This document shows positions 60,316-64,000 of a stretch of 64,000 nucleotides of DNA, piece after piece. This stretch comes from CBDDBH01 sp965225625. GTDB taxonomy: Bacteria; Pseudomonadota; Gammaproteobacteria; JADZEE01. The notes under the pieces were generated by a model. The model saw nothing but the letters and a program-made list of their open reading frames with translations. It was not told the origin of the DNA and did no database searches. The stretch spans positions 94,990 through 158,989 of the forward strand of contig CBDDBH010000023.1 of NCBI GenBank assembly GCA_965225625.1. Direction: 5' to 3'. Position 1 is the stretch's first letter. Each line of letters opens with the position of its first letter. The translations under genes were made by a program, and so were the position numbers.

Positions 60316-61424
60316 GTTACTCACTAGTCGATAAATAAGGCGACATCGATGGAACTTTCTGAGAGCGTACCGATCGGATCAGATATGAAACTGGACGGCC
60401 GCACGCTTGACCATTCGACCTTGGAAGCTATTCGCTTGATGGCGATAGAGCGCGTTCGCGAAGGCGAGTCGCCGGCGACGGTGATCGCATCGTTCGGGTT
60501 CAACCGGACGACCATCTACAAATGGATCAAAGCGGCGATGCAGCCGGGTGTCGGCATCAAGGCGTTGCGTTCGACGAAGGCTACGGGGCGGCCACGAACC
60601 CTGAGCGCGGCGCAAGAGCGACAGGTGTTCCGCTGGATCAATGGTCGTGACCCGCGACAGTATGGATTGGACTTCGGCTTGTGGACGCGCGCGGTGGTCG
60701 TGGAGTTGGTGACGCAGAAGTTCGGGGTGACGATAGGCGTCACGGCGGTCGGGGAGTTGTTGGCGAAACTGGGATTGACGCCGCACAAGCCGCTGCAGCG
60801 AGCCTATCAGCGGGACCCCGAGGCGATTGAACGCTGGCAGCGTGAAACCTTCCCAGCCATCGCCCGTCAAGCGAAACAGCACGGTGGCGAGGTGTTTTTC
60901 TGGGATGAGTCTGGCTTGCGTGCTGATACGGTGCACGGTAAGACCTGGGGCGTGCGCGGCCAGACGCCGGTCGTGTACCGACCCGGACAGCGTCAATCGT
61001 TCAGTGCCGCCTCGGCGATCAACGCCAACGGGGCGTTCTGGTTTTGCACCTATAGCGGCGCGCTCAAAGCCGCTTTGTTTATCACCTTGCTGCGCCAGCT
61101 CATGCGGGGCCGGCGCAAGCCGGTGCATCTCGTGCTCGACAGTCTGCCGGCGCACAAGACCGCGCGCGTGCGCGACTACGTCGCTTCGACGAATGGCCGG
61201 CTGAGCCTGCATTTTCTGCCCGGTTACGCGCCAGACCTGAACCCCGATGAATGGGTGTGGAGTCACGTCAAGCGCACGGGCGCGGCGCGACGGACGCTGC
61301 GGGCGGGCGAAACACTGCGCGAGAAGATCGAGGAGCAACTCACCCAACTCAAGCGTATGCCCCACCTTGTTCGATCATTCTTTCTTGCTCCATCTGTCGC
61401 CTATATTGGCGACTGCTGAGTAAC
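60316..61424 (+). mobile_element. IS630-family insertion sequence, copy 1
   Basis: The ends are inverted: GTTACTCACTAGTCG at the left and, on the other strand, GTTACTCAGCAGTCG at the right, both leading to GGCGACA. The left flank is TA, as expected for IS630 targets; the right flank is GC, so the second TA was lost or the right side rearranged. The right end recurs inverted at 63943-64000. Confidence 0.85.
60349..61419 (+). CDS. IS630-family transposase
   Basis: A protein of 356 residues, full length. An N-terminal helix-turn-helix (ATVIASFGFNRTTIYKWIKA) and a winged-helix/linker region precede the DDE catalytic core, with Asp in VFFWDESGL, Asp in LVLDSLPAHK (Asn is more usual after this Asp) and Glu in DLNPDEWVWSHVK. 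The frame is intact, so it may be active. It fills almost all of the element. Confidence 0.92.
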   Translation: MELSESVPIGSDMKLDGRTLDHSTLEAIRLMAIERVREGESPATVIASFGFNRTTIYKWIKAAMQPGVGIKALRSTKATGRPRTLSAAQERQVFRWINGRDPRQYGLDFGLWTRAVVVELVTQKFGVTIGVTAVGELLAKLGLTPHKPLQRAYQRDPEAIERWQRETFPAIARQAKQHGGEVFFWDESGLRADTVHGKTWGVRGQTPVVYRPGQRQSFSAASAINANGAFWFCTYSGALKAALFITLLRQLMRGRRKPVHLVLDSLPAHKTARVRDYVASTNGRLSLHFLPGYAPDLNPDEWVWSHVKRTGAARRTLRAGETLREKIEEQLTQLKRMPHLVRSFFLAPSVAYIGDC

Positions 61425-61441
61425 GCCGCCAGAACGACGCG

Positions 61442-62640
61442 ATGAAGCGACGTAGCTTCGCACAATCTATGATGGCGTTTGGCCTGTCCTTGTCGGGGAT
61501 CGGCAAGGCCTCGGGACGTGATCGCATCGTGGTCGTGGGTGCCGGTATTGTCGGCGCGTCCATCGCCTATCATTTGGCCAAGCGTGGCGCCGACGTGACG
61601 ATCATCGATAAAGACGGTCCCGCCCAGCATGCCACTGGCAGCTCGTTTGCGTGGATTAACGCGATCTACCATAAGCAGCCGTTCAGCTATCATCTGCTCA
61701 GTCGACTGAGCGTGTTGATGCATCGAAGTCTCAGGCCGAACTGAACCTGCCCGTGCGCTGGGGCGGCTCGCTGCTTTGGTATGACTCGCCGCAGGAACAG
61801 CAGAGGCTTGTCGAAGCTATCGCGCGTCAGCAAAGCTACGGTGCGCCCGTACATATGATTGAGCAGGGTGTTGCGCAAGACTTAGAGTCGCAAGTGCGCT
61901 TTGGCGCAGCCGAACGGATCGCCTACGCAGAGCTCGACGGCGCGATGCACGCGGCGGCTACGACCAAGTTACTGATTGAAGGAGCGACAAAAATGGGCGC
62001 CGTAGCGCGCTACCCGCTGGCTTTCCACGGCGTGGTCAGCAAACGCGGCACCGTTCGTGCGGTGACCACATCCGCAGGTGAACTTGCCGCGGATCATGTG
62101 GTGATTGCAGCGGGTATCGATGCGGAATCCATCGCTAAAGACTTAGGCGTGAGTCTTCCACAAGTACCAAGACCCGGCATCATCGCAACCTGTAACCCCC
62201 TGCCGCGTCTGATCCATCGCGTGATTGTGGCGCCGGGTATTCATATCCATCAACGCGATGACGGTCGAGTAGTAATGGGTGAGCAAGCGGGTGCTCCGGA
62301 CACGGTAGAGCATCGGCAACGTTTACAAAACCGTCCTCGAACGTATCCCGATCCCGCTACTGCTAACGCTCATGGGTTGCGCATTCGCGCTATAGGCGAA
62401 CGTATTGTGCCGGCACTTGCTGACGCGCAGTTAGAAAAGGTGACGATTGGCTGGCGCCCGATTCCCTCGGACGGCCATCCAGTCATTGGCGCCTACACGC
62501 AACTGCCGAACGTGTACTTTGCCATCATGCATAGCGGCGTCACATTGTCCGCGATTGTGGGGCAGCTCGCGGCGAGTGAGCTACTCGATGGCGTACGCTC
62601 GACGCTCCTGGAGGATTTTCGGCCGCAACGATTTTCATGA
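61442..62640 (+). pseudogene. FAD-dependent oxidoreductase (DAO family), frameshifted
   Basis: The frame from ATG 61442 has a possible Tat signal (KRRSFAQSMMAFGLS) and the FAD motif VVVGAGIVGASIAYHLAKRG, but ends at 61744. The rest continues in another frame from within 61706-61728: SKSQAELNLPVRWGGSLLWY to GWRPIPSDGHPVIGAYTQLP and the end at 62640. Together the halves cover a whole glycine/sarcosine-oxidase-like protein of about 400 residues. An indel in the 61706-61728 stretch explains the split. It lies between the two IS630 copies. Confidence 0.8.
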
Positions 62641-62686
62641 TTGAGAGCCTTTTCAGGCGGCAGACCGATGTCCTGTCATGCCGCAT

Positions 62687-62923
62687 TCAAAGCGGGCGCC
62701 TGACGACGTAGCTGTAGTAGTTGCTTGAACCAAAGAACACGCCCGCTTCAGAGTCGTTGACCAAGGACGTAAACCACTGCTCAGCCTCCGCTTCGGTCAT
62801 GGCTCCGGACTGCGGCGCCAACTTGCGGAAGGATTCGATAGCGCCAAGCCAGAAGTCCGCCTGTCCCACTTCCGTCATGACAGGTGCGGCAGAATAACCA
62901 GTATCTGCAGGAGCAGACGGCAA
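62687..62923 (-). pseudogene. Fragment resembling the C-terminus of a SAM-dependent methyltransferase
   Basis: The frame encodes 78 residues including FWLGAIESFRKLAPQSGAMT and DSEAGVFFGSSNYYSYVVRR, which resemble the last part of class I methyltransferases. The nucleotide-binding N-terminal part is missing. The call is based on pattern memory and is moderate; a short real protein cannot be excluded. It is divergent from the next fragment. Confidence 0.45.
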
Positions 62924-62943
62924 ATGCCGCGTTGTAAATACGG

Positions 62944-63264
62944 ATGCAAAATTACCGCGCCACCGCGGAAAATGCCGCGGTTAGCCGCCTCATGTACAGC
63001 CATCTTGCCGACCAACCGTTAAGCGAGGTCGATAAATTGCGCAGAATGGATTGGTTCTCCAACCTATTTGTCGACTTTCAGTGGCTTCATGGTCATCACC
63101 TTGCTGGGTTGCTTGGAGAGTTCGACTCGCTTGAGCACGTGGCGTTAGCATGTCGGAGTGTCATTGAGCGCACGAACGATGCAGATGTGTGGCGCGAATG
63201 AAGGAGTGTTTTCCGGGGCGACTTCGTCGAGTTCATGGACACCCAGGTCATCGGTCCCGGATAG
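62944..63264 (+). pseudogene. Short unknown gene interrupted by a TGA stop
   Basis: The frame from ATG 62944 reads LADQPLSEVDKLRRMDWFSN and ALACRSVIERTNDADVWRE, then TGA (63199-63201). In the same frame it continues RSVFRGDFVEFMDTQVIGPG to a TAG at 63264. The continuation looks coding (WRE-x-RSVF), so the TGA is probably a nonsense mutation. It resembles small conserved proteins of unknown function. Confidence 0.5.
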
Positions 63265-63338
63265 ACTCCCCCATCGCCAGTCTGCGAAGCTCCCTGGACC
63301 ACATCAGCGGGGAGAACGGGCATGAGTGAGGATAGATC

Positions 63339-63773
63339 ATGAGAATTGACGGCGCTTGCCACTGCGGTTACATCACCTATCAAGCCGAGATCGACCCGGA
63401 CAAGGTTGTCATCTGTCATTGCACCGACTGCCAAACTCTGTCGGGGACAGCCTATCGCATCGTGGCCTTCGCCAAGGACGGCTCGTTCGAACTTCTGAGC
63501 GGCAATACGAAGACTTACGTTAAGACCACTAACAGTGGCAAACAACGCGCACAGGCCTTCTGCCCAGAATGCGGCTCGCCGATTTACTCCGGCTCGCCGG
63601 GAGACGACCTGAAGAATATCGGCATCCGTATCGGAACGTGCCGCCAGCGTGACGTGCTCCGCCCGACAAAGCGATATTGGTGCGGCTCGGCGCAAGCCTG
63701 GAGCGAAGACATTAGCGCCTTGCCGAAAGTCGAAGCACAGGGAGCCAGCATCGACGCCATCGCAGCGGAGTGA
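63339..63773 (+). CDS. GFA family (glutathione-dependent formaldehyde-activating-like) zinc protein
   Basis: A protein of 144 residues with the complete Cys set of the GFA/CENP-V fold: C7-x-C9, C26-x-C28-x2-C31 and C75-x2-C78 (GACHCGY, CHCTDCQ, FCPECGS). These bind two zinc ions. The family was named for a proposed S-hydroxymethylglutathione synthase, but most members are uncharacterised. It is the only intact gene between the two IS630 copies. Confidence 0.88.
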   Translation: MRIDGACHCGYITYQAEIDPDKVVICHCTDCQTLSGTAYRIVAFAKDGSFELLSGNTKTYVKTTNSGKQRAQAFCPECGSPIYSGSPGDDLKNIGIRIGTCRQRDVLRPTKRYWCGSAQAWSEDISALPKVEAQGASIDAIAAE

Positions 63774-63942
63774 TAAGACATAAGCTGACGGGTTGAGTTT
63801 TTGAAATCTCGTGTTCTTCTTCTACACCCGGCATCATCCGGGGGAGATGTAGATTCTGGTGTAGTGCGAAATGGACCTTCTGCCGAACAAAGCAATGTAG
63901 AGCAGGGCTTTTATCAATGACAGACGCGCCGGAGAAACAAGA

Positions 63943-64000
63943 GTTACTCAGCAGTCGCCAATATAGGCGACAGATGGAGCAAGAAAGAATGATCGAACAA
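63943..64000 (-). mobile_element. IS630-family insertion sequence, copy 2 (right end only, cut by window edge)
   Basis: Bases 63943-64000 are the reverse complement of the right end of copy 1 (61367-61424), including the last codons of the transposase, with no difference seen by eye. The rest lies beyond the window. The orientation is opposite to copy 1, so the 2.5 kb between them is bracketed by inverted copies. Confidence 0.9.

Noticed and set aside
60379..61365. A 328-codon frame antisense to the IS630 transposase
   Set aside because: It mirrors the DDE transposase gene, which has clear catalytic motifs; long antisense frames are common in GC-rich genes.
1..64000. tRNA, rRNA, riboswitch or CRISPR array
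   Set aside because: Reading by eye found no cloverleaf with a TTCGA-type loop outside genes, no rRNA-like stretch and no regularly spaced repeats; a covariance-model search would be needed to exclude small RNAs.

Overview
The window looks like a chromosomal segment of an aerobic, aromatic-degrading gammaproteobacterium. This rests on a two-subunit class III PHA synthase (phaE-phaC) with phasin and PhaR, a GTP-type PEP carboxykinase, a sucA-sucB-lpd / gltA-mdh central-metabolism block, RppH, an orphan FimV-type N-terminal domain, and PilZ and GGDEF proteins. No rRNA, tRNA, CRISPR array or replication origin was recognised. The taxonomic placement is an inference from gene content only.

Layout. 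1-6.7 kb (minus strand): two unknown exported proteins, a HyuA/HyuB carboxylase-hydrolase pair whose HyuB carries a fused zinc ribbon, and a Tat-exported MTOX-like oxidase. 6.9-11.8 kb: a lipoprotein with a hydrolase-like elbow, a luciferase-family flavin enzyme, a DUF6152 protein with an exported partner, and an LDH2-type dehydrogenase. 11.9-17.1 kb (plus strand): a tight aromatic catabolic operon with a VdcD-like zinc ribbon, a VOC protein, an SpdH-like Tat flavoprotein, Rieske dioxygenase beta and alpha subunits, and a SRPBCC protein. 17.2-18.9 kb: an IS1182-like element with a frameshift. 18.97-24.4 kb (minus strand): p-cresol methylhydroxylase genes (pchF-pchC) directly followed by a diiron monooxygenase in the order tmoA-B-E-C-D, with no tmoF. 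24.5-30.4 kb: a degenerate CDP-alcohol phosphotransferase homologue, PHA genes with a probable PhaR operator, and pckG. 30.5-39.3 kb: 2-oxoglutarate dehydrogenase genes, gltA, mdh and rppH. 39.7-42.4 kb: small envelope proteins and a diguanylate cyclase. 42.4-47.8 kb (minus strand): a catabolic operon with a flavin monooxygenase/SMP-30 lactonase fusion, a NicX-like ring-cleavage dioxygenase, an alpha/beta hydrolase, a TauD-type dioxygenase and a VOC protein, divergent from a TonB-dependent receptor. 50.5-57.5 kb: a hydrolase, a DUF1080-like protein, an arylsulfotransferase and two sulfatases. 57.5-64 kb: a decaying region with MITE-like repeats, gene fragments, pseudogenes and two inverted copies of one IS630-family element, the second cut by the window edge.

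How it fits together. The likely theme is peripheral catabolism of aromatic, heterocyclic and sulfated compounds feeding the TCA cycle, with surplus carbon stored as PHA. The strongest candidates for something undescribed are: (i) the fused pchFC-tmoABECD cluster, whose alpha subunit has Phe100 and Leu103 where toluene 4-monooxygenase has Ile and Gly; (ii) the monooxygenase-SMP-30 fusion operon with a NicX homologue; and (iii) the sulfotransferase/sulfatase locus, in which one sulfatase has Asp in place of a normally invariant active-site His. Several palindromes look like real regulatory or mobile sequences.
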